Below, piece by piece: positions 26,378 to 35,572 of a stretch of DNA of 51,806 nucleotides. The notes beneath the pieces were generated by a model that saw nothing but the letters and a program-made list of their open reading frames with translations, did no database searches and had not been told where the DNA came from. The position numbers were made by a program, and so were the translations under genes. The stretch covers positions 1-51,806 of the forward strand of contig JAKQEI010000085.1 in the NCBI GenBank assembly GCA_029573495.1, given 5' to 3'. The stretch's first letter is position 1; every line of letters starts with the position of its first letter. Source of the DNA: Bacteroidota bacterium. GTDB lineage: Bacteria; Bacteroidota; Bacteroidia; Flavobacteriales_F; PHOS-HE28.

Positions 26378-27685
26378 TCAAGGACGCCCCAGCAGGGTCA
26401 GGTGCCCGGACTTGTCCTGCTGCTTCAACCGCCCGTCGTTCAGCCTGTCGCTGTAGCGGACCGTGTAGTAATAAGTCCCGTCTGCCGCCCGTTCGCCCTG
26501 GATCCGCCCATCCCAGCCCGTATTCACGTTGGTCGAGCGAAAGACCACCTGCCCCCACCGGTTGCGGATCTCCATCTCGAAATCGGTGGGCTGGCCAACC
26601 ACCAGTGGCAGGAAGACATCGTTGGCCCCATCGCCGTTCGGGGTGAAGACATTGGGCATGGTGAGTGTGGACACACAGGTGTCCGGCGCGATGAACAAGG
26701 AGCCGGTGGCATCGAGGCATGTGGCCGTGGCGGTGACGGAGAAAAGCCCGGCGGTGGAGGCGGTGTAGGTGTTGCCTCCCGCTCCCGTGTTCCATATCAG
26801 GTCCACCGGTGCGGGCCAGGGCGGAACCAGACTGGCTTGCAGCACGGCCAGGTCACCCGGGCACAGGGTGGCCGGACCCGTCACGACGACCTCCGGTTCG
26901 GGTGGCATGAAGGAGATCACCACGGAATCGGTATGGGTGCAGAGCGGGCGGAAGGCGATATCGTCCAGGGCGAAGTCATTGCCGCTCTGTGCCAGGTTCT
27001 GGTTGGTGATGCAGATGGTGGCCGATGAGCTGCTGCCGGCGTTCCACACGGCATAGAACTCGTCCCAATCACAGGTGGTGGCTGACGCGAGGAGCGGTGC
27101 CCCAATGGAGACACCGTTCACCGCGAAATCGAGGATGGCCGGGCTCTCCGGGCTGGCCGACATGAGCCAGGCGCTGAAGGCATAGGTGGTGTTCGGCTGC
27201 ACGGCGATGGTCTGGCACCAGATATCGGCGTTGGGGGTCGCGGAACCGTTCACGACCAACATCTGCCCGTTGCCGCCGGTGTGGTCGCCACAGGACGGGA
27301 AGTTGGAATGGAGCAGGGAGATGTCCGTGGAAATGCCGTAGGTCCCTTCCAGGCTGATCGGCCCCCACGTACCACCCGTGCCGATTGCCAGGTCGGTCGT
27401 GAAGCCCGTGTTCCCATTGCTGAAGGCCCCGTTGACCACGAGGTCCTGGCCGGGTACGGGGAAGGTGGCGGTACACCAGTAGGTCCCAGGGGTGTCCGCT
27501 GTGAGGTATTGGACCTGCCAGCCGTTCTGCCAGGCGATCGAGACGCTCCCCGATGGTCCGGCCAGCAGCACGTTCGCACCATCGCACAGCGTGTGGTCGG
27601 GACCCAGACTGAACGCACAACTCTGGGGGCGGGCTAGTAGCGGTAACAAGAACAGGGCGAGCGGGAGCGCGGAACGAAGGATCAT
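26378..27685 (-). CDS. Secreted protein with gliding-motility-type (CHU_C) C-terminal domain
   Basis: 435 residues: signal peptide (LPLALFLLPLLARPQS), a lectin/jelly-roll-like beta domain (about 60-230; GNTGFTTDLAIG..., ILDFAVNGVSIG), a PKD-like stretch with SVTATATCLDATG, and a C-terminal ~90 residues starting PNVFTPNGDGANDVF with RWGQVVF and WDGR, the type B sorting domain of the T9SS. Probably a large-surface adhesin-like or structural cargo. ATG 27685 precedes the signal peptide; an upstream start would place 19 extra residues ahead of it. A TATCATTG -7-like box (27697-27704) lies 11 nt upstream. Confidence 0.85.
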   Translation of the reverse strand: MILRSALPLALFLLPLLARPQSCAFSLGPDHTLCDGANVLLAGPSGSVSIAWQNGWQVQYLTADTPGTYWCTATFPVPGQDLVVNGAFSNGNTGFTTDLAIGTGGTWGPISLEGTYGISTDISLLHSNFPSCGDHTGGNGQMLVVNGSATPNADIWCQTIAVQPNTTYAFSAWLMSASPESPAILDFAVNGVSIGAPLLASATTCDWDEFYAVWNAGSSSSATICITNQNLAQSGNDFALDDIAFRPLCTHTDSVVISFMPPEPEVVVTGPATLCPGDLAVLQASLVPPWPAPVDLIWNTGAGGNTYTASTAGLFSVTATATCLDATGSLFIAPDTCVSTLTMPNVFTPNGDGANDVFLPLVVGQPTDFEMEIRNRWGQVVFRSTNVNTGWDGRIQGERAADGTYYYTVRYSDRLNDGRLKQQDKSGHLTLLGRP

Positions 27686-27761
27686 GGGCGGTAGGACAAT
27701 GATACATCGCCCTGCCGAAGCGTTGCCTGGGGACCGGACCATGCCGGCCGCAATGTGCGGC

Positions 27762-27769
27762 TACCTTTG
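27762..27769 (+). promoter_or_regulatory. -7 promoter element of ispH
   Basis: TACCTTTG, exact TAnnTTTG match, 11 nt before the ispH ATG. Implies a leader of only a few nucleotides. No clear -33 element. Confidence 0.55.
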
Positions 27770-27780
27770 AAGTCGAGACC

Positions 27781-29007
27781 ATGCGATCGTTCACCATCCC
27801 GACCCATTACCGCAGCGAGCTGATCGGCCGCTTGAAGGCCTTCCGCAAGGCGCAGGACCCGAAGAAGAAGGACTTGAGCCCCACCCTGCTCGACCTCGGT
27901 GCGGTGCGATTCGTCTTCGCCCGACACTTCGGCTTCTGCTACGGGGTGGAGAACGCGATCGAGATCAGCTATCAGGCGATCGAGCAGAACCCGGGCAAAC
28001 GGATCTTCCTGCTGAGTCAGATGATCCACAACCCGGAGGTGAACGCCGATCTGGAGAGCCACGGTCTGCGCTTCATCCAGGACACGCATGGGCAGATGCT
28101 GATGGATTGGGACGAGCTGACGGCGGAGGACATCGTGATCATACCTGCCTTCGGCACCACCCTGGAAACGGAAGCGCGGTTGAAGGCCATCGGCATTGAT
28201 CCGCTGAAGCACAACACCACCTGCCCCTTTGTGGAGAAGGTGTGGAAACGCAGCGCCCAGCTCGGCACCCAGGACTACAGCGTGGTGATACATGGCAAGG
28301 CGGCGCATGAGGAGACGCGCGCCACCTTCAGTCATACGGCCCAGGGCGCACCGGCGGTGATCATCAAGGACATGGATGAAGCCCAGTTTTTGGGTCGCAT
28401 CATCCTTGGGGAGGAACCGATCGCGCGATTCATGCAAGTCTTCGGCGAACGCTGTACGGAGGGCTTCGACCCAAGCCGGGATCTGCAACGCATCGGCGTA
28501 GTGAACCAGACCACCATGCTCGCCACCGAGACGCAGGCCATCGCCGACCATTTGAAGCAGGTGATGATCCGTAAGTACGGCGATGCCGATCTGAAGGACC
28601 ACTTCGCGGACACACGCGACACGCTCTGCTACGCCACCAATGACAACCAGGACGCAACGAACGAACTGCTGAAGGCCGAAGCCGATCTGGCGCTGGTGGT
28701 GGGCGGCTACAACAGCAGCAACACCAGCCACCTGGTAGAACTGTTGGAGCACAAGTTCCCGACCTACTTCATCAACGGCGAGAAGGAGATCCTGAGCGCA
28801 GCGGAGATCGAGCACTTCAACTACCCGGCGCACAAGCTGGTACGGACGGCGAACTGGCTTCCCGCAAAGCGTCCGGTGACGATCATCCTGACGAGCGGTG
28901 CCAGCTGCCCGGACACGTTGTTGGACCGGGTGATGCTGAAGGTGCTTTCGATGGTGGAGGGTGTGAAGGATCCGGTGGAGGTGGTGGAGGGGATGATCCA
29001 AGCATGA
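27781..29007 (+). CDS. ispH: 4-hydroxy-3-methylbut-2-enyl diphosphate reductase
   Basis: 408 residues, the longer form of the family. It is a [4Fe-4S] enzyme giving IPP and DMAPP in the MEP isoprenoid pathway. The three cluster cysteines are visible in FGFCYGVENA, NTTCPFVEKVW and DTLCYATNDNQ; the substrate-binding motifs QMIHNPEVN, VVNQTTMLATET and NSSNTSHL are also present. The ATG at 27781 follows a -7 box by 11 nt. Its stop overlaps the next gene as ATGA. Confidence 0.95.
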   Translation: MRSFTIPTHYRSELIGRLKAFRKAQDPKKKDLSPTLLDLGAVRFVFARHFGFCYGVENAIEISYQAIEQNPGKRIFLLSQMIHNPEVNADLESHGLRFIQDTHGQMLMDWDELTAEDIVIIPAFGTTLETEARLKAIGIDPLKHNTTCPFVEKVWKRSAQLGTQDYSVVIHGKAAHEETRATFSHTAQGAPAVIIKDMDEAQFLGRIILGEEPIARFMQVFGERCTEGFDPSRDLQRIGVVNQTTMLATETQAIADHLKQVMIRKYGDADLKDHFADTRDTLCYATNDNQDATNELLKAEADLALVVGGYNSSNTSHLVELLEHKFPTYFINGEKEILSAAEIEHFNYPAHKLVRTANWLPAKRPVTIILTSGASCPDTLLDRVMLKVLSMVEGVKDPVEVVEGMIQA

Positions 29008-29348
29008 AGCTATCGACTATCACTCTCAGCCTTGCCTCAGCACTATCGGCGCAAGGTCAGAACGGAATGCTCAAGGGTACTGTTCGAGAAGCTGATCGAC
29101 GTCCGTTAGTGGATGCGACCATTTCCGTTACAACCTTCAACGCTATTGACTCCGTGACATCCAGTACTGACGGATCGTATTCGTTCGAAAACCTAGCGCC
29201 TGGCAGTTACTCCATTTCCGTAAGCTGCAATGGCTACATTCAACATCATCTTGCAGGCTTGATCATCAAGCCAGGGATGATCACGTTCTATGACCCAAAG
29301 CTTGTACAACTTCGGAAGTCCGTTAGAAAGAAAAGGAGGAAATTCTAG
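29004..29348 (+). CDS. Small secreted carboxypeptidase-regulatory-like domain protein
   Basis: 114 residues: signal peptide (TLSLASALSAQG), then one CarboxypepD_reg-like/SpaA-like beta-sandwich (about 22-95: GTVREADRRPLVDATISV, DGSYSFENLAPGSYSISVS), ending in a very basic tail (SVRKKRRKF). By hand count the gene is about 48% GC against ~60% in ispH, so it looks like a recent arrival or a relaxed orphan. It is joined to ispH by an ATGA overlap, which would give it translation by coupling. No T9SS domain; probably periplasmic or surface. It converges with cmk, 3 bp between stops. Confidence 0.75.
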   Translation: MKLSTITLSLASALSAQGQNGMLKGTVREADRRPLVDATISVTTFNAIDSVTSSTDGSYSFENLAPGSYSISVSCNGYIQHHLAGLIIKPGMITFYDPKLVQLRKSVRKKRRKF

Positions 29349-29351
29349 CTC

Positions 29352-30053
29352 TCACGCCTCCGTCACCACCCCGATCGCCTTCACCACATGCCCCAAGGCC
29401 AGATCGAACTGCTCGGCTGAGGTGAGGTGGCTGTTGTCGATCACGAAGGCGTCCGGCGCCTCGATCAGGGGATCGGCTTCGCGCGTGGTGTCGTCCAGGT
29501 CGCGGCGCTCGAGGTTGGCCATCACCTCTTCAAGTGTGACGTCCGCACCACGTCCCTTCAATTCCAGATAGCGCCGTTGGGCGCGTACTTCCGTGCTCGC
29601 CGTCATGAAGAACTTCACCTCGGCATTGGGGAAGACGACGGTGCCGATGTCGCGACCGTCCATCACCACACCTCCGCCCTGCCCCATCTCCTGCTGCAGC
29701 TGTACCAGCTTCGCACGCACCTCGGGTACTGGGCTCACCAGCGTGACGTTGTTGCTCACGTCCATCTCCCGGATGCGGTGCTCCACGTTCCGTCCATCCA
29801 GCATGGTGGCACTGCGCTGGGTGACATCATCATGTTTGAAGGCGATGTGGATGTTCGGCAGCACACGCAGCAGGTTCGCCGTGTCGAGCGCATCGTCCGT
29901 GATCAGCCCGTTCTCCATCGCATACAAGGCCACGGCCCGGTACATGGCGCCGCTGTCGATGTAGGTGTAATGGAGGTGGTGCGCCAGTTGCTTGGCCAGG
30001 GTGCTCTTGCCGCAACTGCTGTACCCGTCGATGGCGATGGTGATGCGCTTCAC
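29352..30053 (-). CDS. cmk: Cytidylate kinase
   Basis: 233 residues from a GTG start, the normal length. It phosphorylates CMP and dCMP. Seen: P-loop GYSSCGKSTLAKQ, IDSGAMYRAVAL, VVMDGRDIGTVVFP and the LID-region RRDLDDTTREADP. The GTG at 30053 (VKRITIAIDG) places the P-loop at the standard position; a GTG at 30113 would add 20 atypical residues. It lies 84 bp downstream of porQ on the same strand, an order I recall from other Bacteroidota. Confidence 0.95.
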   Translation of the reverse strand: MKRITIAIDGYSSCGKSTLAKQLAHHLHYTYIDSGAMYRAVALYAMENGLITDDALDTANLLRVLPNIHIAFKHDDVTQRSATMLDGRNVEHRIREMDVSNNVTLVSPVPEVRAKLVQLQQEMGQGGGVVMDGRDIGTVVFPNAEVKFFMTASTEVRAQRRYLELKGRGADVTLEEVMANLERRDLDDTTREADPLIEAPDAFVIDNSHLTSAEQFDLALGHVVKAIGVVTEA

Positions 30054-30137
30054 GTGCCCGATACTGCCGCCAAGGTAGGGCGTGGCAACATGTGGCCATG
30101 TGCTCCTGTGCACATGAAATACCTCCGTGGTGCTGGC

Positions 30138-31190
30138 TCAGCCTTCGGCGCGCTTGAAGTCGGCGAAGCGGACCCCAAGTGAAAGCGTATTGCTGATGCC
30201 TGCAAGATGAAGTTGGGAGAAGCCGTAGGCGATCTGGAACTTGCTCACCCGGAGGCCCACCCCGAAGCTCAAGCCCACCGCGCTGGGCTTGTCCGCGATG
30301 ACCAGTTCCTGTCGGCGGCGGGTATTGTAAGCGATGCGCAGCATGAAGCTCTTGCTCAATAGGATCTCCGCACTCGGCACCAGGTGGAGCAGGGCCTTGT
30401 CCACGGTGGTCACCTCGTCCTCGATCACCTCGCCGGTCGTGGGGTCCACCACCACTTGTGCGTTCGGGTCATCGTAGGTGAGGTCCCAGCGCTGCAACTG
30501 CTCCATCATCAAGCCCAATCGGAAGGGTGCATGCCTGAACTTGTAGGTGATCCCGAGCTGCACCTGCATCGGCAGCTTCTCCCGTTGATCGGTATACGTG
30601 GTCAGTTGTCTGCCGATGTTCCGCACGGCACCGGCGATGGTCAACCCCAACTTCCGCTTGTGGAACACACCGGTCAGATCCACCCCGAACGCCGAGGAAC
30701 GGTAGCTCTCGAGCGCACTGTTGAGGTACTTGATGTTCGCACCGACGCTGAACAAGGAATCAACCGGGTAGCCCGCACCGACCTGGAAGACCTGTTCCCC
30801 GGCCCTGAACTCACCCAGCACCTCCCCCACTTCATCGGTGCGCTGGAAGGAACCGTAATCGAGGTATTGCACCGACGCCGCGAGGGTGATCCGTGAACTG
30901 TCCAGGTGATGGGCATAGGCCGCATAGCCGACCTTGATCCCATCGAAGTACGGCAGGAAGCTGAGCGCGATCTGCTGTCCGGTGGCGCTATCCAACAAGG
31001 CGGGGTTGTACACCCCCAGGTTCAGGTCCGCGTCCTTCACAGCAATGTAGTTCCCTCCCAACGCAGCAGCCCGCGCCGATGCCGGGATGTCCAGAAGGCG
31101 GAATGCCGCCTGACCACCCAATTGGGCGCATAGGGGTGCGGTCAACAAGCTGCTGAGGAGGACGGCGAACGAACGTATCGTAACGGGCAT
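30138..31190 (-). CDS. porQ: Type IX secretion system protein PorQ
   Basis: 350 residues with a signal peptide (FAVLLSSLLTAPLCAQ) and an outer-membrane beta-barrel pattern of the PorV/FadL kind. Family marks: FRLLDIPASARAAALGGNYIAVKDAD followed by NPALLDS, typical of PorQ. PorQ works at the cell surface with PorU, PorV and PorZ in the attachment complex that processes T9SS cargo. The window contains several such cargos. The ATG at 31190 directly precedes the signal peptide. A TATCTTGC -7-like box lies at 31214-31221. (The quoted family segment is split here: FRLLDIPASARAAALGG, then NYIAVKDAD.). Confidence 0.88.
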   Translation of the reverse strand: MPVTIRSFAVLLSSLLTAPLCAQLGGQAAFRLLDIPASARAAALGGNYIAVKDADLNLGVYNPALLDSATGQQIALSFLPYFDGIKVGYAAYAHHLDSSRITLAASVQYLDYGSFQRTDEVGEVLGEFRAGEQVFQVGAGYPVDSLFSVGANIKYLNSALESYRSSAFGVDLTGVFHKRKLGLTIAGAVRNIGRQLTTYTDQREKLPMQVQLGITYKFRHAPFRLGLMMEQLQRWDLTYDDPNAQVVVDPTTGEVIEDEVTTVDKALLHLVPSAEILLSKSFMLRIAYNTRRRQELVIADKPSAVGLSFGVGLRVSKFQIAYGFSQLHLAGISNTLSLGVRFADFKRAEG

Positions 31191-31268
31191 CGGATGGACC
31201 TGCGGGAAGGAACGCAAGATAGCGGCCCTTATTATCCCCATCCCGGGCTTCGGGATATCTTTCCAACG

Positions 31269-31928
31269 ATGTCCCACTGTCATCCGCTCGCGCTCATCGC
31301 CTCCCTCCTCCTACTCTGTGCGTGCACGACCACGAATGAGGTGGTGGGCCATGGTCCCCTTCAGAAGCGGAAGTATCGACCAGGCTGGCACCTTGACCTG
31401 GCGCGGGCGAACAAGGCCGCCCACCCTGACCGGCGGACAAGGCAAGAACTGGATCACATGGAGGCCCGGGTCGTCGTACGCGACCAAAGCATGGACCCGA
31501 TGATCCAGCAACACACGGTGCCATTCCCTGAGGCAGCTGACGAGCCGCAGGCATCGGCCCTTGCCGCCGGGACGCTGATCATGGCCCCTGCACCCGCTAT
31601 TACTTCTCCGCATCACGAACGATCCTTGACGGACCCGGTCGGTCCGGATCCATCGGAGGACACCGTTGAAGTGGAAGGACCCAGGTATTGGAACCGGATG
31701 GCCATCGTCTCCGGGATCTTCCTCGCGCTTTCGGCTACCGTGGTGCTCGTGGCCGGTGGTGGTGAGATCCTGCTCTATCTGCTGACGTTCGCCTTCATCA
31801 CCGGGGTGATCGGATTGTTGCTCGCGATCAAGCACAACGAACGCGGCAAGGGCATCGCCATCGCGGGCATTGTCATACCCTTGGTCCTTGTCGCACTGGT
31901 GATCGCTGCGCTCGGAGCACTTTCCTGA
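31269..31928 (+). CDS. Lipoprotein with C-terminal DUF4190-like membrane domain
   Basis: 219 residues: N-terminal lipobox-like signal (ALIASLLLLCAC), a ~120-residue polar, low-complexity linker, and three C-terminal membrane helices (about 140-215) with ITGVIGLLLAIKHNERGKGIAIAGIVI, the pattern of DUF4190-like small membrane domains. Function unknown. It is divergent from porQ with 78 bp between starts; TATCTTTC at 31256-31263 may be its -7 box, just 5 nt before the ATG. Its TGA stop abuts the convergent queA stop (TGATCA). (The helix motif reads ITGVIGLLLA...GKGIAIAGIV.). Confidence 0.6.
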   Translation: MSHCHPLALIASLLLLCACTTTNEVVGHGPLQKRKYRPGWHLDLARANKAAHPDRRTRQELDHMEARVVVRDQSMDPMIQQHTVPFPEAADEPQASALAAGTLIMAPAPAITSPHHERSLTDPVGPDPSEDTVEVEGPRYWNRMAIVSGIFLALSATVVLVAGGGEILLYLLTFAFITGVIGLLLAIKHNERGKGIAIAGIVIPLVLVALVIAALGALS

Positions 31929-33137
31929 TCAGCTTCCACCCCGGAACAACAACGAGCCATCGCCGTAACTGAGGAAGCGGTAGTCCCCGGCCAGCGCGTG
32001 CGCGTAGATCCGGCGCCACTCCGGTCCTACGAAGGCGGCGACCAGCAGCAACAGAGTGCTTTGCGGCTGATGGAAGTTGGTGATCAACGCATCGGCGAAC
32101 CGGAAGCGATAACCGGGTGCGATCAACAAACGCGTTGTCCCGGCCAGCGGTCGGCCTGTTCGCTCCACCTGTTCGATCACGGCCTCAAGCGCTTCCGAGG
32201 CTTCAGGTCCATCGACAGACGCGTCGTACGGATCCCATTGGCCGACCTGCATCACCGGGCCCGCGCGGCCGGCCAGCAGCGCCGTACCATGCCAGTATAT
32301 GCTCTCGATGGTGCGCAAGGCCGTGGTGCCGACCGGTATGACCGGACCCAGGCTCAATTGCTTCCGAAGAGCGATCAGCGCTTCATGGGGCACCACCACC
32401 TGCTCGGTATGCATGGCGTGTCCGTCCATGCGCTCGGCCTTCACCGGCAGGAAGGTGCCCGCTCCGACGTGCAGGGTGAGGCCGGTGGTGCGCATGCCAC
32501 GTTGACGGATCCGATCAAGCAGACCTTCGCTGAAATGCAGGCTGGCCGTGGGGGCGGCGATGGAGCCATCGTGCGCGGCGAAGACCGTGTTGTAGCGGGC
32601 GACATCCGAAGGCATGGCCTCGCGCCGCATGTAGGGCGGCAAGGGAACCGTGCCCACACACCCCAGTGCTTCTACGAAAGGAACGTCCTGATCGAAGGCG
32701 AACTCGATCAGATGCTCGCCGTTGCGTTGCTCCACACGGCATGCGCGCAGCGTGGATCCATCCACCTCGGTGGTCAGTTCCTCGCCTTTCCAACGCTTGG
32801 CGTTCCCCATCATGCACCACCAGCGCGAAGTGCCCCGATCCAACAAGGCCTGTTCCATTGGACGGCCTCCTTCCGGCTCCAGCACCATGCATTCCAGGAG
32901 GGCACCCGTTGCCCGACGGAAGAGGATGCGCGCCCGCACCACCCGCGTCTCGTTCAGCACCAACAGGGCGTTCTTCGGCAGGATGTCCGGCAGTTCGTGG
33001 AAATGCCGATCGTCGAAGGTCCCATCGCGAGCGACCAGGAGCCGACTGGCATCCCGTTCCGCAAGCGGCTGACGTGCTATCCGATCCTCCGCCAGGTCGT
33101 ACGTGAAGTCCTGGATCGAGAGCTCCTTCGGGTGCAT
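31929..33137 (-). CDS. queA: S-adenosylmethionine:tRNA ribosyltransferase-isomerase
   Basis: 402 residues; moves the ribose of SAM onto preQ1 in tRNA to form epoxyqueuosine. Motifs: LVLNETRVVRARI, LHVGAGTFLPVKAE, VGTTALRTIES and TNFHQPQSTLLLLVAAF. The length is longer than the E. coli enzyme (~356) but typical in Bacteroidota. It starts 15 nt after the S8 protease stop and is probably cotranscribed with it. No other queuosine gene is in the window. The 3' end abuts the stop of the convergent lipoprotein gene. Confidence 0.95.
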   Translation of the reverse strand: MHPKELSIQDFTYDLAEDRIARQPLAERDASRLLVARDGTFDDRHFHELPDILPKNALLVLNETRVVRARILFRRATGALLECMVLEPEGGRPMEQALLDRGTSRWWCMMGNAKRWKGEELTTEVDGSTLRACRVEQRNGEHLIEFAFDQDVPFVEALGCVGTVPLPPYMRREAMPSDVARYNTVFAAHDGSIAAPTASLHFSEGLLDRIRQRGMRTTGLTLHVGAGTFLPVKAERMDGHAMHTEQVVVPHEALIALRKQLSLGPVIPVGTTALRTIESIYWHGTALLAGRAGPVMQVGQWDPYDASVDGPEASEALEAVIEQVERTGRPLAGTTRLLIAPGYRFRFADALITNFHQPQSTLLLLVAAFVGPEWRRIYAHALAGDYRFLSYGDGSLLFRGGS

Positions 33138-33152
33138 GGTCTTCCCTTCGTC

Positions 33153-35342
33153 CTACCGCTTGACCAAGGTGGCCGTGCGGACCCCCTCATCGGTGCGACA
33201 CCGAACGGCGTAGATCCCCGATGACCACGATGTGGCGTCCAGGTTCAAGCGCCCGGCAGCGCTGGTCGAATGCGCAAGGATGACACGACCCGCGACATCG
33301 AGCACGATCAGCTCGGCACCGTTCGATCCCTCTGGCAGGTCGATCCAGACCGTTCCATCCGTCGGGTTCGGCCAGATGTCGAGATCGCCAACGGAGCGTT
33401 CACTGATACCGTTCATCCAAAGCACCTCGCGTACGGCCTGATAGGCGTTCACCTTGCCCATGCCCCATTGTGTGCTGCCTCCGAATGGGATCGCGCCCGT
33501 GTAGCTGTCCCGGCGGGCCGTGCGCATCAGCGCCTCTTTCACCATCTGCGGCGTGGCCGTGGGGTTGGCTTCCAGCACCAGCGCAGCGATGCCTGCGACC
33601 GCCGGTGAGGCCATGCTCGTGCCGGAGAGGCGCGCGAAGGGATAGGACCGACCTTCGAAGGACACGTTGTAGATCGCGGTGAAGTCCTCATCGGTGTAAC
33701 TGCTCATGGCCGATCCGATGTTCACACCTGGTGCCGCGATGTCCGGCTTCACGCGCTCATCCAAGGTGGGTCCGATGGAGGAGAACGGAGCGATGGCACC
33801 ACCGCCGACCTCGCCCGTGAGCGGATGGATGAACTCCGGCCAATAGGCGGCCACGCTGATCAGGCTGCTGGTGCAGGCCGGTTCGCTGATCCCGTAAAGG
33901 TTGTCGCCCGCGGTCCACCCAGCGGCCGGTGCGGTGAAGGCCATGCCCCAGTTGCCCACATCGTTGGTCAGTTCGGTGACGTTCCAGAAGTGGACCACGC
34001 CGTCCGGTGCCGTCGCCTTCAACGCGACGCGGATGTTGCTGCTCGTATTCTTCGCACGCAGTCGGAAATGGGGCCGACCGTTCAATGGGTGCGCTGCCTC
34101 GGTGGTCAGGTTGAAGAAAACCGTGTCATTGCCGACCACGAGCATCGAATCCAGGTAGGCCTGTTGGGTGGCCGTGGAATAGAAGGGTGTCTCGGCCAGC
34201 GTCACGTTACCCGTGGACGTGACCATCAAGCCTGCCTCGACCGGATGTCCGGCCTCTCCCCAGATGCTGATGCTCTGCCCCCACATGTTCGGGTTGGCAC
34301 TGTATGAATAGAACTGGATGCGCGATCGCAACGTGTCGCCGGCGAATTCCTTGCGGATGTGGAAGTCCACATCGCCGTTGTTCCCACCGGAGTTCGCGAA
34401 GACAACGCCTTCCTGCACATACTGGTCGATGGCCTGGCTGATCAAGGAGTTCCCGTCCAGGGTTCCGATGTGGTGCAGGCCCCAGCTCATGTTGATCACC
34501 AGCCGCTTGTCATCCTGCTCGGCGATCCCCTGCATCCATTCGAAGGCATCGAGCACTGCGGCCGCATCCACCAGGAAGGTGCAGAAGAGGAAGTGCGCAT
34601 CGATGGCCATGCCACGGTACGGACTGCCTGCGCCACCACCACCCGCGATCCCAGCGACATGCGTGCCGTGCGTGGCGTTGTTGTAGATGTTCGAGGTGTC
34701 GGCGCCAGCGGCGATCAGTTCTGCCTGGGTCAGGAGCTCCGTGCCATATCCATAGGTGCCGGGAGCAGGCCCGGCCTGGCGGTAATGGTCCCAGGCGGCG
34801 CGCACCCGGTAGGTCGTCATCAAGGTGTCGTAGAAGGTCGGATGCTGGTAGTCGAAGCCCCAATCGGTCACACCGATAAGGACATCGCGGCCGGTGTAGG
34901 ACTGTGGCAGGCCCCAGCCGTGCTGCACACTATCCACCCGTGTGGCGTAGCGCACACGATCCAGATCGGGCTTCACCTTGCCCGCGAGTTCCGCATAGTC
35001 CAATCCGGGAAGTTCGAAGAGCCGATCGAGGTGCGCCGCATCGATCCGGAAGGACTGGATGTGGCCCTTCCGCGCGCCGACCATCACCGCATCATCCGCC
35101 CATGCCATCGCATCGGCACCGGCGTGCAGCTTCCCCAGGAAACCGACCATGCAGCGGCCGCGGATGAGGGCCGTTGGGTAATATCCTTCGGTGTTGTGCA
35201 CGAGTTCCTTCGCATCGGGGAAGCGCTGGGTAAGCCTGCCAAGTGCATCGAGGTCGGCACGCGTGGTGGCTGGCATGCTCACCTGTGCGTTGAGGGCGCA
35301 GGCTACGAGTAGGGCAAAGAAGCCAACGGAAAGACGTTTCAT
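33153..35342 (-). CDS. S8 family serine peptidase with T9SS sorting domain
   Basis: 729 residues: signal peptide (FFALLVACALNAQ), a pro-region to ~150, the subtilisin catalytic domain with Asp160 (VTDWGFDYQHP), His225 (THGTHVAGIAGG) and Ser576 (SGTSMASPAVAG), including an inserted beta domain (~350-490), and a C-terminal type A sorting domain (DIWPNPTDGTVWIDLP, SSGIYAVRC). The triad is complete, so this is a likely active secreted or surface protease. The ATG at 35342 precedes the signal peptide; TACCTTGC (35360-35367) is a -7-like box 17 nt upstream. queA follows 15 bp downstream. Confidence 0.92.
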   Translation of the reverse strand: MKRLSVGFFALLVACALNAQVSMPATTRADLDALGRLTQRFPDAKELVHNTEGYYPTALIRGRCMVGFLGKLHAGADAMAWADDAVMVGARKGHIQSFRIDAAHLDRLFELPGLDYAELAGKVKPDLDRVRYATRVDSVQHGWGLPQSYTGRDVLIGVTDWGFDYQHPTFYDTLMTTYRVRAAWDHYRQAGPAPGTYGYGTELLTQAELIAAGADTSNIYNNATHGTHVAGIAGGGGAGSPYRGMAIDAHFLFCTFLVDAAAVLDAFEWMQGIAEQDDKRLVINMSWGLHHIGTLDGNSLISQAIDQYVQEGVVFANSGGNNGDVDFHIRKEFAGDTLRSRIQFYSYSANPNMWGQSISIWGEAGHPVEAGLMVTSTGNVTLAETPFYSTATQQAYLDSMLVVGNDTVFFNLTTEAAHPLNGRPHFRLRAKNTSSNIRVALKATAPDGVVHFWNVTELTNDVGNWGMAFTAPAAGWTAGDNLYGISEPACTSSLISVAAYWPEFIHPLTGEVGGGAIAPFSSIGPTLDERVKPDIAAPGVNIGSAMSSYTDEDFTAIYNVSFEGRSYPFARLSGTSMASPAVAGIAALVLEANPTATPQMVKEALMRTARRDSYTGAIPFGGSTQWGMGKVNAYQAVREVLWMNGISERSVGDLDIWPNPTDGTVWIDLPEGSNGAELIVLDVAGRVILAHSTSAAGRLNLDATSWSSGIYAVRCRTDEGVRTATLVKR

Positions 35343-35416
35343 CGGAGTCGCTTGGGAGAGCAAGGTACGGGGCGCATGGACCACGCTCCGTCCTCTGAGC
35401 GAGAACGACGCCGGGG

Positions 35417-35572
35417 TCAGGTGAGCAAGCAATGAGCGGCCTTGGGTTCCTGGCGAACCTCATGACCGGTTCCTCCATGGAAGTTCACCGCTCCTCCTCC
35501 TATCAAAAGCATGCGCAGTCCTCGAAGGTGCTCGGACCGGATGAATGCGGTCGCGTCCTCACCGAAGTCCAT
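35417..35572 (-). pseudogene. Truncated nucleotidyltransferase-like gene (5' remnant)
   Basis: 51 codons. The start FIRSEHLRGLRMLLIGGGAV followed by NFHG resembles the N-terminus of AbiEii/MNT-like nucleotidyltransferases (helix, then a xxLIGGxAVxxHG strand-loop that begins the active site). After NFHGG the expected RxTxDxD segment with the catalytic aspartates is missing; the frame runs through unrelated residues to a stop. So the catalytic part is gone. The start overlaps the upstream 60-codon gene by 14 nt, as in coupled two-gene modules. Confidence 0.6.

Noticed and set aside
27682..29001. A 439-codon open frame antisense to ispH
   Set aside because: Shadow of ispH, which carries all cluster cysteines and motifs.
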